Below are positions 32,721-43,077 of a DNA stretch of 64,000 bases, piece by piece (the first letter of the stretch is position 1; every line of letters begins with the position of its first letter). The translations under genes and the position numbers were made by a program. Source of the stretch: Phlebotomus papatasi (lineage: Eukaryota > Arthropoda > Insecta > Diptera > Psychodidae); assembly GCF_024763615.1 (NCBI RefSeq), contig NC_077223.1, forward strand, positions 95,232,627 through 95,296,626, in the 5' to 3' direction. The notes beneath the pieces are model-generated. The model saw nothing but the letters and a program-made list of their open reading frames with translations. It had not been told where the DNA came from and did not search any database.

Positions 32721-34637
32721 CGTAGTTCTGTTTACCATGGTCGGCCACAGTCGGCCATCTATAAGTATACATTAATTCAATACATACTAATGGAATGTCA
32801 ATATATTATAACGACGATCAATTTTTTTTTTACTCTTACGACAATCGAGTGAAGTGTTTCGGAACAGGTTGAGAAGAAGTTTTTGCGAAATGCATAAAGT
32901 TTTATTGCACAGTTTATTTGATGGGGAAGAAGTTAAAAGAAACTGTGTTTCACACACTCATAGTGACTTCAAATGGCATGGAAGGTAAAAATGTAACCAT
33001 CTGATGGCGATTTCTTCCCTGTGATAGAATCATTTTGACGTTGGAATATTGAGTGCTGTGTGGGTGATTTTGGGTGAAAGAGAGAAAAAAAAAAAGAATT
33101 TTACGGATATAGTGGCAAAAACGATTTGAGACAAACAATTGAGGAAGTCAACATTGAAGCGTTTGCACGACTTAATTTGCGAATCAAGCCACAATGTGCT
33201 ACTTAAATTTATCATTTACATGCCGTAAGCCCTCACCATAATGTGCCATCTTCATTTGGAATATGCAAATTGCATGGAAAGTGCTTCTGATGGTGTCTTC
33301 CTCTGTACAGCAACTCAATGGGGATGAATTCTAACCTTCCCTCACCATCAAACAGGGCTCACATAGCACTTCCAGCCCTCATCTCGACGCCAAGTGGAGT
33401 GTGTTCAACAGCATAGAGTACATTTATTATTTTATCATGGAATATCCATACTTGGTCGAGGGTGACTTACGTCCCTCCATCCCTTGAAAAAGGGCTTCGC
33501 AACATATACACGGGCAGGTGGGATGAGGCAATCAAGTCCTGGAGAACGGAACAACTTCATATAGTGAAGACCGAGTTGCTCCTACGGGGACAGCAAGGAC
33601 TTACTAGCTTTTGGCAAAATGTAGTATATATGGGGTTTCTGCATCGACCAGAAAATGAAGGAACCCCAACGCATTGTAATTTCGTAACAGGTGTCACTTA
33701 TTACAGCTCTAAAATTACCCTCAAAAATCGTCTTTGGAGGGTGCATAAAAATTCAAAATTGAAACTTCAAAAAACCATTCCAAAAAGGCGTTTGCCAACA
33801 ACCCTCAAACAATACATCTTTCCACGGCAGTCCAAAAATTCAAGGGGATGTTTTATGTCTGCCCTAACACATGTTCCTCCCTGAGAATATAGATTTACAA
33901 TCATCCTCTGTATTCTTTCCCATTGAAGTACTTTTAATTGACTATTGAGAGAAATAACAATGTGATCATTCGCCGGAAGCATTAAGTGCATAACATTGAT
34001 TTTAGATGAAATTTATTGAATTCTAGTCAGAGTCTTCGAACTGGGAAGATCTTGAAGGAATCTTGTAGCATTTTCCCAACTTGGGTTTTTGCAACAACCC
34101 ATGAATGTGATCAACTAAGTTCATTTTGTTGATGAATTCCACAACATGAGACAATGAATGTGTGAAAGTTCCTGAAATTTACATGAAGTAAGACAAAGTT
34201 TTGATTGATATTCATATAGTAGAAAATTCAGTAATTTTCACATCACAATGTTTATACAAGAAAATTGAACTTTAAGGAGAAAGTACTTTAGAATTCCAGA
34301 TTGTATTGGAATAGACTTCTAAAAGGGGTTTAATTAATAGAATTTATCAATTAGAAAAGTATTTGAATGTGCCATATATGAATATATATCATTCATTAAT
34401 ATCCAACAACAATAAAGTTCTCGAGATTTTATTCCAAGTTAATTCTTGTACACTAAGAAAAATATGATTTTGAAAATGATGAAGTCTTGTTGAAAATTCT
34501 GTTAAACAATCTTCTTGAAACACTGAGTAAAAAAGTTTTCTTCAGATTTTTTCAAACATTGTTATGTGAATTTAATATCATGTTGAGTTATCAATGACTT
34601 AGATTTTAAATATTTTGGTAATTCCTTTTGGTTTATA
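32721..34637. other. No gene seen
   Basis: Plain sequence. The frame at 33462-33884 is open for 140 codons but begins at a GTG, has no domain I can name and is not supported as a gene. Confidence 0.45.
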
Positions 34638-34891
34638 CACTGAGAGAAATCTGAAAAAGTTAAAATAACATTCCGGAAATATTAATTTTCCCCTGAAGTA
34701 TTGATCCGATATCGGTGTAAATATTATGCTTTTTAAATGTATTAGGGATTAAAGTTACCCTTCTTTCATGTAAATTTTACCCTTAAAAAGGTGTAAAATT
34801 AACATTAAAAAATGTTGATATATTTTTACACCTAAAAAGTATTAAAGTTATGAGGAAAAAAAGTTAATCGCACCCTCTTTTTTTCTCAGTG
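34638..34891. mobile_element. CACTGAG MITE family C, copy 4
   Basis: Complete copy, CACTGAGAGAAATCTGAAAA at the left and TTTTTTTCTCAGTG at the right, TA on each side (34636-34637 and 34892-34893). Confidence 0.9.
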
Positions 34892-35363
34892 TAAGAACCA
34901 TAAGAACAGTATTTTCATGTTTGTGATTAATTGTATGGATTGAATTCATTGTTCGAACTGAAAGAGCCTACAATCGCTGGACTGAAACTGATTGAAAAAA
35001 TAGGTTACCAGTAGAAACTTTGGAATGGTAGATTAAAATATCAAACTTTATCATTAAAAAATAGAATTTGCTCATAAGAAACTAAATTTAGTTGTCTTAA
35101 TTATCAAATATAATTTGTAAAAATTAATTGTCGTTAATAAAAATAATTTTGGCCAATAAAAAATGAATTTGGCTACAAAAAAATCAGTTTTGGTCAGTAA
35201 TAAAAATTAAGCCTAATTAACAAAAAGACCGATCGACCGATCTTGGTCAGTAATTAAATCAAATCCGAAAAAAACATTTGTTATTTATATTAAATTGCAA
35301 ATTATAATTTGAAATGATAATAAAGAAAGCAAAGTTAAATTTTATTTAGGGTTTTCCAACTTA

Positions 35364-35560
35364 GGGGAAAGTACTCTCACTTCGAACGTTCATGTCTTCG
35401 AATAATGTGAATTTTCTTTTATTTTTCCTAAAAGATTTACACATTTCTATTAATATTATGAATTATTGATAATTATGTGATAATTTATGAAAGTCTTAGG
35501 ATAAACAAAAGAAAATTCACATTATTCGAAGGTATGAACGTTCGAAGGGAGAGTACTTTA
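35364..35560. mobile_element. TAGGGG hairpin MITE (H2)
   Basis: GGGGAAAGTACTCTCACTTC at the left, GAAGGGAGAGTACTTTAAG at the right; about the same sequence as H1 and H3. The last bases of the right end have changed. Confidence 0.85.
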
Positions 35561-35975
35561 AGTACTCTATATGATGATTTATTATTTTAAACATTCTACT
35601 AAATTTATAATGGTCAAATTTATTTTTTTTATTGACTGAATATGATTTTTCCATTGATTAAAAACGATTTTTGTACTAAGATCGATTTTTTCTTGGCTGA
35701 AATTATTCTTTTTATGGATCGAATTTGTTTTTTTTCCTTGGCCAAAATCATTCTTTTACTGTCCAAACATTTTTTTTTTTGGTTTCGACATACCTTTCAG
35801 CTCAGGAAAATTTATGAAATCAAAATTTACAATCCTGTTTCTCAAAAAAAAAAAAACTAAATAAATAAATAAAAGCATTAGCCAATCCTACTCTTTTGAA
35901 CTTTTCTTTTGTTTTGATCTTCGCAGCAAATTTACTTTACGTTAAATCCATTTTCAATACAAAATAGTAAAATAA

Positions 35976-36170
35976 AGATATGCCTTTGAATGTTTGAATT
36001 TTTCTCTTATTTCTCAAGGTAAAAATTATATTTTGTGAACTATAGTTAATACTATTAACTATTTTCTACTAATTTAGATTAACAAAATGGAATTTTAGCT
36101 TTGCGAAATAAGAGAAAAATTGAAGCATTCAAAGGCTGCCGCGTTCAAAGGCAGGCCACTTTCCCCTATG
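35976..36170. mobile_element. TAGGGG hairpin MITE, left end missing (H8)
   Basis: The right end GGCAGGCCACTTTCCCC is followed by TA. The arms TTGAATTTTTCTCTTATTTC and GAAATAAGAGAAAAATTGAA pair, but the terminal GGGG is missing on the left. Confidence 0.65.
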
Positions 36171-36494
36171 TGAATTTTGGTGTCATGAAATTTTCCTGAT
36201 CTAAAAAGAATGGAAATTTTGGTGCACATGGTTGTTTTTTTACAAAATTCCTTTTTTTACTGATGTGCCCATAAAATTTGATATTTTACTAAAAATTATT
36301 GATATCTTTCACTGACCAAAATCGATTTTTACTGAACAACACGGATTCCTTTCATTGATCAGAATTGATTTTACGGACTAAATTTTAATATTTTCAGTTT
36401 TAATGGTTTTAATTGAACTTGCATTGATTACTCTTAATCAATAACTCATCAGCTTGATCTGATTTAAAGTACTTGATCAAACTGAAGAATATAC

Positions 36495-38374
36495 AGTGCC
36501 CGCTTCGTTATCCGGTTGATTGGAAGACAACATGACAGTTGTCCGCTTCGTAATCCGGATGGATTTTTTGAATTTATTCAACGTCTCGAAAATATAATAT
36601 AGGGGAAGGTTTCGAACCTTCGTACTAAAAAAGGAATCCAAGATTTAAGATTTTTTACTGAATGCCCCACAAACCGAATCAATTATATCACTATATCAAA
36701 AAAATCTCTCACTTATTGGGTTCATAATTCTGCCTCACAAAATTCCTGGAAGTCCTTGGATTTTCCTCTACAGGAAAATGAAAATGTAGTAGCATTTTTT
36801 ACGAATGTATCCGGTACCGGAATGCTTCGTACCATTTCTTCCAATCTCTGTAGGCCTCATTTTCCCCGGAAACGTTACACCGGAAACAAAAATTTGGGCA
36901 TCACTACTTAGATGGTACTTTCATCTACTTCTTTTCACTGTTTATAGAAGGTATCACGCATTAAAAGATCAATTTTAAGCTATTTTTCTAACACATGTTT
37001 TTTGACACTCGGAAAACCCTGTTTTCCGTACATTCTGACAGTCAGTTCAGAGCTCGGTTAGGTGTGATTCTCTTATAATCACACCTATTGTAATCCTCGG
37101 ATTTTCTCTGACACCTCCAAACCGTCTTACAGAACATATTTCGGACACAACTAATTTCAAAAATGACCAGCCATCAATTTAAAATGAAATGTGGAAAATT
37201 TCACTTTAAAACAAGGAAAATTTTATGAAAAATACTCGAAATACATCGAAGTGGCAACAAAAGAATCAAATCTACCTTAAACAGTCTAGTTTCATCACTG
37301 CACAAATCAGAAAGAAGCAATCACACCTATTGTAATCCTCGTAATTTCTCTAATACTTCGAATCTGTCTTACAGAACATTTTTTGAACATCAGTGATTCT
37401 TAGAATTACCAGTGATTAATTTAAAGTTAAATGAGGAAAACTCAGCTTGAAAATAAAGCAAATTGTATGAAAAATGCTTAAAACGCACCGTATGGACAAT
37501 GAAAGAATCACACCTACCATAAGCAGATTTAGGCTTAATGTTCGATTTGACGGAAGCTAAACAAAAACATCTGATGAAGTCGCACTTTGCTGTGGAAGTG
37601 CGTGTTTTTCTTCGAGATTTTCTTGAAAAATGTTGTAATCGTTGTAATATCACAAATTTCTTGTCAACTTGTTCAATGGAATCTCTGGATGGGTCAAAAT
37701 ATCCAGAGCGTCGTGTGTCCCAAAACAGTCTGGAATTCACAGAGTTGGTAGTCAATGATTTTGACTGATATTTTTACGAACCTGCACTGAAGGCAATCTT
37801 TGTGAACTTTTCTTCGCCCACAATTCCACCCCCTTCTAGCGAAAGATTTTCACGGTAAATATTATCCCTGATAAACCTTCTATAACTTGGAATGTTGTTT
37901 TTCTTCGAAAAGACTCTTGAAGCGTGAAAAAATGCATAAAATAATACACATCAGAATTGCGATTTTAGGCCCATTTTTATTTTTGCTTCTAGAACCCAGC
38001 AAAAAAGGCCTAGGCTCCCAAGGTTGTCCGGAAATGTGAGATGTGGGATTAGTTATAAGAATATATGACCATGGATGATATTTATTCAGTAACTTGGAAA
38101 AAATCAACATTTACGAACCTGCGACGTTACGAAGGTGCGAAACCTTCCCCTACAAGTTTTTTTTTTGTAGAATTAGAATAAAAGTTTTAAAGAAGATTAA
38201 AAAGACATAAAGAGAATCTATGCTATTATACTTCATTTATTAAACAAAAACATCACAGGATAATTCATTTTCATTGCTGAATACATTATGTATACATAAC
38301 CTCAAAATTATTTTAAATGTAACCGTCAATAACTCGTCCGGATTACGCTGATTCGGATTAAAGAGCGGGCACTG
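36495..38374. mobile_element. CAGTGCCCGC TIR element (Tigger-type ends)
   Basis: CAGTGCCCGCTTCGTTATCC at the left and a degraded inverse ending AAAGAGCGGGCACTG at the right, with TA outside each. A second, internal TCCGCTTCGTAATCCGG at 36540 echoes the terminus. CAGT starts with a TA target and a TTCGTTATCCG phrase resemble Tigger/pogo ends. Most of the interior is a nested element; no transposase is visible. Confidence 0.75.
36602..38150. mobile_element. TAGGGG-type element, 1.55 kb, nested (H10)
   Basis: GGGGAAGGTTTCGAACCTTC at the left and GAAGGTGCGAAACCTTCCCC at the right are inverted, with TA on each side. Inside, a 242-bp unit is duplicated in tandem (37078-37319 and 37320-37560), each beginning ATCACACCTATTGTAATCCT. 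No transposase is recognised. Confidence 0.78.
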
Positions 38375-38494
38375 TAGTGAAACAAAATTATTTTTTACTG
38401 ACTATTTTGTCATTTTTCTGATAACTATTCCCAAAATGATATTTTCGTAGAAGAACGAAATAGTCGTAAAGATAATCTCTAAATTAAAATATAA

Positions 38495-38885
38495 CCAAAA
38501 ATGAAAAAAAACATCGCACGACGCATTTTGGTGGTTTTGGAGGAGAACATGGTTTTGTGAGAAGAGAAGGTGAACGTGTGGAGTGGGGGAAAATTAGGGG
38601 CATATTAGCGGTCCTCGGGTCGACTTAAGGAAGAGGCCTAAAGGGCCTAAAGGGCCTAAAGATCCCAAGTCGTTTTCTCTACCGTTTGACCCCTAGAGCT
38701 GTCGAGAGCCGGATGAATCAGACGGACATACGCTATTTCTGAGAAATCGTCTGAAACGCAAAGCTTATGTTGAGAAAAGTTGTCTCCGGGTGGTGAAAGG
38801 TGGAAATTTTAGGGCGTGAAAAATCGAAGGGTTATACTACTCCCTCTGTGGAGTTCGAGTAGTAAAATTAAATATTTCGTCCAAG
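38495..38885 (+). repeat. Repeat family X, copy with both main segments
   Basis: CATCGCACGACGC, GTCGACTTAAGG, AAATCGTCTGAAACGCAAAG, GGTGGAAATTTTAGGG and GGAGTTCGAGTAGTAAAATT occur in order. A 10-bp unit, GGGCCTAAAG, is tripled at about 38632-38662. Confidence 0.7.
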
Positions 38886-40640
38886 CTCATTAAAAAAGTT
38901 TTAATCATCTGCAAGACTCACAACTCATACAAATCTAAAAATGCTAATTACTGGCTTCAAAACATGAATTATGTTGTTAACTTGTAGTACGCAGTAAAAA
39001 TTGAGATTTCTCTTCTCCTACAGCATGCCCTCAGGACTTATGTTCCTGTCCAATAAATAGCATTTGCCCGTAGGACCAATTGATGCTGAAGGGAAAGTAT
39101 TCAATTGAAATGGGAAAAGGTGGTGACATATTGGCAAAAAGAACTTAATTTCGATTTCTACGCGTTGCCCTGACATTGGCGTGTAATGGAAACTTTCCCA
39201 CAAATTGCACATTTTGCCACTCAACATCTGGATTTGTGGAATTTTTAATGAAATTATACAAGTTTACCGCCACGTCCGATAGAATGTAACTCATGCGGGG
39301 TGGTCGGAAGGCAGGGCAGGAGTTTACGAACGACGCGAGACACCAGAATTCGTGAGGAAATTAATAAAAATTTATATCTTTTGGACGATTTCTCTTTTCT
39401 CCCATCCCAGAATACTCTTCCTTGCAACCAGTGACAACTTTTCTTTCGACACCTCCACCAAAATTGTTTGGAAGTGAGAGATCTTCGAGGGTGGACTGTT
39501 GCTGAAAACTTTTCCATATGCGCGATGCTTGGAAATTTCCCTGAAAGCCATATTGAAGATATTAGATTTTTAATGGAAAACTTTCCATACCGAAAAAAAG
39601 AGAGAGGCTCCTGGTTGGGAAGTCTCCCATGCCCATTTGCAATCATAAAACTTCCGATTTCGTGCATAAATTTAGTCAAAGAAATAATTTTCCCGGGTCT
39701 TTAAGGCAACGCCAAATCTCGAATTACATTATTTACCATCATTCTAAGAAGCATTGGATGTGTAGAGGGAGCAGAAATCCACTAACTTTGGACTGAAACG
39801 ATAAAAAAAATCCATCACAAGTCTCTGAAGAGATATTTATTTTTGGACTATGTGTTATTCATGAGAGGTGGTAGGATTTTTTCCTCTTTTTGGTGGTGTC
39901 TAGTTTAATAAACTCTGTCAAACGAGCCATTATGTATCTCGGCGTCGAAGAAGAGAGCTCGAAACAACTTAATTAAAAGCAACACGTTCAACTGCAGACT
40001 CGCGTGATTCAGGTTTTGCCGGCCTTCCTCCAAAGCGACTGAGAAACCATTTAGTATCGATAGCAATTGCCCTGAGAACTCTGGTTGATGAGGCGCTTTC
40101 GAGGCGGCAGACAAAAAAATATCTGTTTAAAATGAGATTACTCCTCAAGTGACTAATAACAACATCGAATAAGGAATTCTCTATTTTTTTCGTCTGGTAA
40201 CATCGTCATCAAACAGAATCAACCAGAAGCATCGCTGGAGGAAATTTCCCGAAAACCTCTTTATCGTGTACTTCCTCTTCAAGTTCTTTCATGTTGCTCT
40301 ATGAGAATATTTAGTAGAATTTTTTTTTCAGAGAGTTTTAATAGAAAACTTTTTTTTAATCGTTTCAATCGTTTCAATTAAGAAGGACGAGCAAATAGTT
40401 GGTGGATGATTGCAAAATTTACAACAAATATACTTACCGTAGATGCGGGTGACTTTTCGTTCATCTTTAGAGACATGTTGACACCTTGCTGCTCAAAAGC
40501 CTTTCTTTAATTCTACCGCATAGAGATGGTTTTTATTGATATAATCTACTATACCCGATCAGTAAAGACATCCGAGAATCGATTTGAAAAGCCTATGTTC
40601 TACATATAGTAAATGAGGGTGACTTTGTTCCCGTACTGTT
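38886..40640. other. No gene seen
   Basis: Plain block of 1.75 kb. The minus-strand frames at 39254-39679 and 39905-40114 both start at non-ATG codons and show no recognisable domain. Confidence 0.45.
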
Positions 40641-40643
40641 ATA

Positions 40644-40851
40644 CGGGCTTCAGACCTAAGTCTTAGGGATCTGGCTTAAGTCCTCTAATTCCTTATCAGG
40701 CACGATATTTTAAGAAATTGTTGTTTTGGATTAGATATTAATGGCAAATGTTCTATTAGATTTTGAAAAATCAATAAAATTGCTTGTTATTAAGATTTTT
40801 GAGACCTTCGGGAATTGGGCTAAGCCTCCAGTCTGAAGCCGACATGAGTGA
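40644..40851. mobile_element. MITE family R, copy 1
   Basis: Ends CGGGCTTCAGACCTAAG and CTCCAGTCTGAAGCC are inverted over about 11 bases. The interior shares GAGACCTTCGGGAATTGGG and TTTTGAAAAATCAATAAAAT with copies at 58723 (inverted) and 59532. Confidence 0.75.
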
Positions 40852-41261
40852 GATTTACTTTAAGTATGGTACTTTAGGACGGTCTCCACCGATCGGACAT
40901 TTGTAGACTACCAGACGAATTCTTAGGTTGGAAGGATTGAAAGCGAACGGGTTCTCTTGACGCAACTAGCCCCTATTCACACCTTCTATAACCCAGCCAG
41001 CTTCCTCCGAGGGACACAAGTCTACAAGTCCTTATTCTCTGACGTTCTAGACCGGCCTGACTCTCTTGGCTCTCCAACTTGTTAAGTACAATTACGAAGA
41101 CCCAAAAGGCAATGATAGCGGAGCGGTTTAGAAGCGGTTCAGGAACGGATTTGAATAATCAGAATGTAGGGAACCGACGTTGAGTAACTAACATTTTCGA
41201 GTGAGTGTAGAAAAAGATTTTTGTAAAAGAAAATTATTTAATGTTGAATAAATTCACATCT
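40852..41261. other. No gene seen
   Basis: GC-richer plain sequence with no recognised gene or repeat. Confidence 0.4.
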
Positions 41262-41310
41262 TCAGCCACTGACGAAGGTGCGTAGAGCATCGAAAGCTTT
41301 GGGAAGAAAA
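41262..41310 (+). ncRNA. Hammerhead-ribozyme-like motif, candidate 1
   Basis: CTGACGA fits the core CUGANGA. It is followed by GGTGC, a five-base loop, and GCATC (helix II, five pairs with one G-U), then GAAA. CCA before the core can pair with TGG after AGCTT to make helix I. Helix III would be the self-complementary AGCT without a loop, as expected for a motif that works as a dimer. There is one extra A between the core and helix II compared with the consensus. Activity is not shown. Confidence 0.4.
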
Positions 41311-41675
41311 GAAATTTTTATTCTGGGCTGAACCTCCTCCCATCCGACGATCACCGGATATTTTCATTAAGGATTTGAATAGTAACGTTTATATAGGTTT
41401 ACGCATGGTACTCCGAATCCGTAAAGATCATCTTTAAGTGCTAGAATTAAAGAAAATTTTAAAAACAGCAGGGACAGGGGCCAAAGTCATACCCGGAGGA
41501 TAAACTTCCCCACATTTATTTTATTTAATTCAATTGGTTTTTCCTCATTTAAAAATCTTTGATACTTGATCTAAAAATGTCGAAAATATATTGCTAAAGA
41601 ATTTTTTCATAATAAATTATTAAAAAAAAATAATGGCGACATATTTTAATAGCCAGTCTTATGCGCTGAGCATAA
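41311..41675. other. No gene seen
   Basis: Plain sequence directly after the hammerhead-like motif; may be part of the same degraded retroelement. Confidence 0.35.
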
Positions 41676-41821
41676 TGCCCAACGCACAATAACTTTTGTT
41701 TGTAAATATGTTTTTAAAATTTCCTGTGAGAGTAAGGAAGATGACTAGATCTAGGTCTCACTCACTCTCATAGAAATGTCAAAAACATGTTTACAAAACA
41801 AATGTTATTGTGCGCTGGCCA
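41676..41821. mobile_element. Hairpin MITE family M, copy 4
   Basis: TGCCCAACGCACAATAACTT at the left, GTTATTGTGCGCTGGCCA at the right; whole unit folds. Confidence 0.85.
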
Positions 41822-41822
41822 T

Positions 41823-41960
41823 AACGCACAATGACTTCTGTTTTGTAAATATGTTTTCGAAACTGCCTATGAGAGTGAGCGAGATGACTAGATCTAGATC
41901 TCACTCCCTCTCACAGGAAACTCCGAAAACATGTTTACAAACTAAACTTATTGTACGCAT
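41823..41960. mobile_element. Hairpin MITE family M, copy 5
   Basis: Starts directly after copy 4 with AACGCACAATGACTTCTG and ends ACTTATTGTACGCA. The TGCCC terminus is lost on the left. Confidence 0.75.
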
Positions 41961-42021
41961 TTCAGTCACACATTTCCGAAAAAATAGGTCATTTTTACTA
42001 AAGGACTGTAGGAAAAATATA

Positions 42022-42430
42022 CTCAGTCCCGGCATTATGCACTTCGAGATTATCCACCTGACGAGATTATGCACATATAATTATGCAAGTATGCCTACCA
42101 TTGGGAGTCAATTTTGTGAAATCATTTTTGAAATACGCCTGAATACTGCCTTTTTTCAGAATAAAACTTTAATTTCTTTTATTAAGGTAAAAATTTTAAA
42201 TACTTTAACAATTTATTGAAGAACTCTGACCACAGAGTACTGTTTCTTGATGAATTTCTTTTAAACAGTTGAATCTTTTTTTCTGACTAATTTTACACTG
42301 CGCGAAATTCGTTTTACGGCCGATTCATTCAAAAGAAAACGCCTGCGAGTATGCAAATTTCTCGATGCATAAAACCATTTCGCGCGTTTTTTTGGTCCCG
42401 AAAATGTGCATATAATCCCGGGACTGAGTG
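42022..42430. mobile_element. MITE family P, copy 2
   Basis: CTCAGTCCCGGCATTATGCA at the left, AATCCCGGGACTGAGTG at the right, TA on each side. Inside, GCGCGAAATTCGTTTTACGG and ATGCAAATTTCTCGATGCAT match copy 1 in reverse. Confidence 0.85.
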
Positions 42431-42662
42431 TATGAAGTGTTTAAGCCACAGTGTGTGAGCAGCCAGAAAACCTTTCTTTACTTAGTACCCGTTTCATTTA
42501 TTATATTTGAAAAAATATATATATAAATTAGTTAAATTTATTATTTTTTTTTGTAAATTGTCCTTTACGTGTCAATTTTTTCGGTACTTCGTTTAAAGGA
42601 ATGTTGCTTGGGACCTTGTAGATAGTTTATAATCTTCCTTTTCTCTAAAATCATTCTTAATA
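42431..42662. other. No gene seen
   Basis: AT-rich plain sequence up to the target duplication of the next element. Confidence 0.4.
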
Positions 42663-43064
42663 GTTGGATAAAGAGCTGGCGTCACGGATATTCTGTGGGG
42701 ACACTTCCGGTAACCGCCAGTGGAAATTTATTTTACCTCAAGAAGAAAAACAAATTTTCTGTCTTGCCCAGAGCTTTCGGTCCGGATGTGGACCTTCTTC
42801 AGTGGTCGATTGGCTATGTTTTTTGATTTCCTGAAGTTCGTTATTTTTTGAAAAATGGAGGATCATCACCAGCAGCAATCACTTGGGAAGGTTTTTACTA
42901 ATAGATAATTAGTTTTCTTGCTACTTTTCTAAATTTTCTTTTTGCAATTGTGGCTTATGATGTGATTTGATTAGGCGCTTTTTCTGACAAGACAGAAAAT
43001 TTGTTTTTCTTCTTGAGGTGAAATAAATTTCCACTGGCGATTACCGGAAGTGTCCCCACAGAAT
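42663..43064 (-). mobile_element. 402-bp inverted-repeat element with hammerhead-like motif and 13-bp target duplication
   Basis: ATCATTCTTAATA occurs at 42650-42662 and again at 43065-43077, an exact 13-bp duplication. Arms of about 80 bp (42687-42766 and 42988-43067) are nearly perfect inverses, including CACTTCCGGTAACCGCCAGT. The minus strand between the arms has the ribozyme-like motif. A long, non-TA target duplication suggests retrotransposition rather than a cut-and-paste transposon. Penelope-like elements are known to carry hammerhead motifs and inverted or tandem terminal repeats, so a truncated Penelope-like element is a good guess. No enzyme is encoded. Confidence 0.6.
42762..42808 (-). 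ncRNA. Hammerhead-ribozyme-like motif, candidate 2
   Basis: On the minus strand: CCA, CTGAAGA, then AGGTCC-ACATC-CGGACC (helix II fully paired), then GAAA, GCTC and TGG. CCA and TGG form helix I; AGCT would form the short self-complementary helix III before the cleavage-site C. It shows the same single extra A after CTGAAGA as the other two candidates. Activity is not shown. Confidence 0.45.
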
Positions 43065-43077
43065 ATCATTCTTAATA

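Larger units (their letters stand above)
34985..36400. mobile_element. Foldback-like element with degenerate tandem arms
   Basis: The left part (34985-35290) consists of loose repeats of a phrase like AAATCAGTTTTGGTCAGTAA. The right part (35600-35790, again 36290-36380) has the inverse phrase, CACTGACCAAAATCGATTTT, also loosely repeated. Hairpin MITE H2 and a broken relative sit in between. The design resembles foldback transposons with arms of short tandem units. Limits are approximate. Confidence 0.5.

Noticed and set aside
33462..33884. Protein-coding gene of 140 codons on the plus strand
   Set aside because: It begins at GTG, the first ATG is far inside, and no domain or repeat of the family type was recognised.
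37554..37590. Fourth hammerhead-like motif (CTGATGAAGTCGCAC)
   Set aside because: There is no GAAA after a pairing helix II.
39254..39679. Protein-coding gene of 141 codons on the minus strand
   Set aside because: The start is a TTG codon, composition is unremarkable and the opposite strand is also open.
41776..42219. 147-codon ORF on the plus strand
   Set aside because: It runs across two M-family MITEs and part of a P-family MITE; there is no independent evidence of coding.
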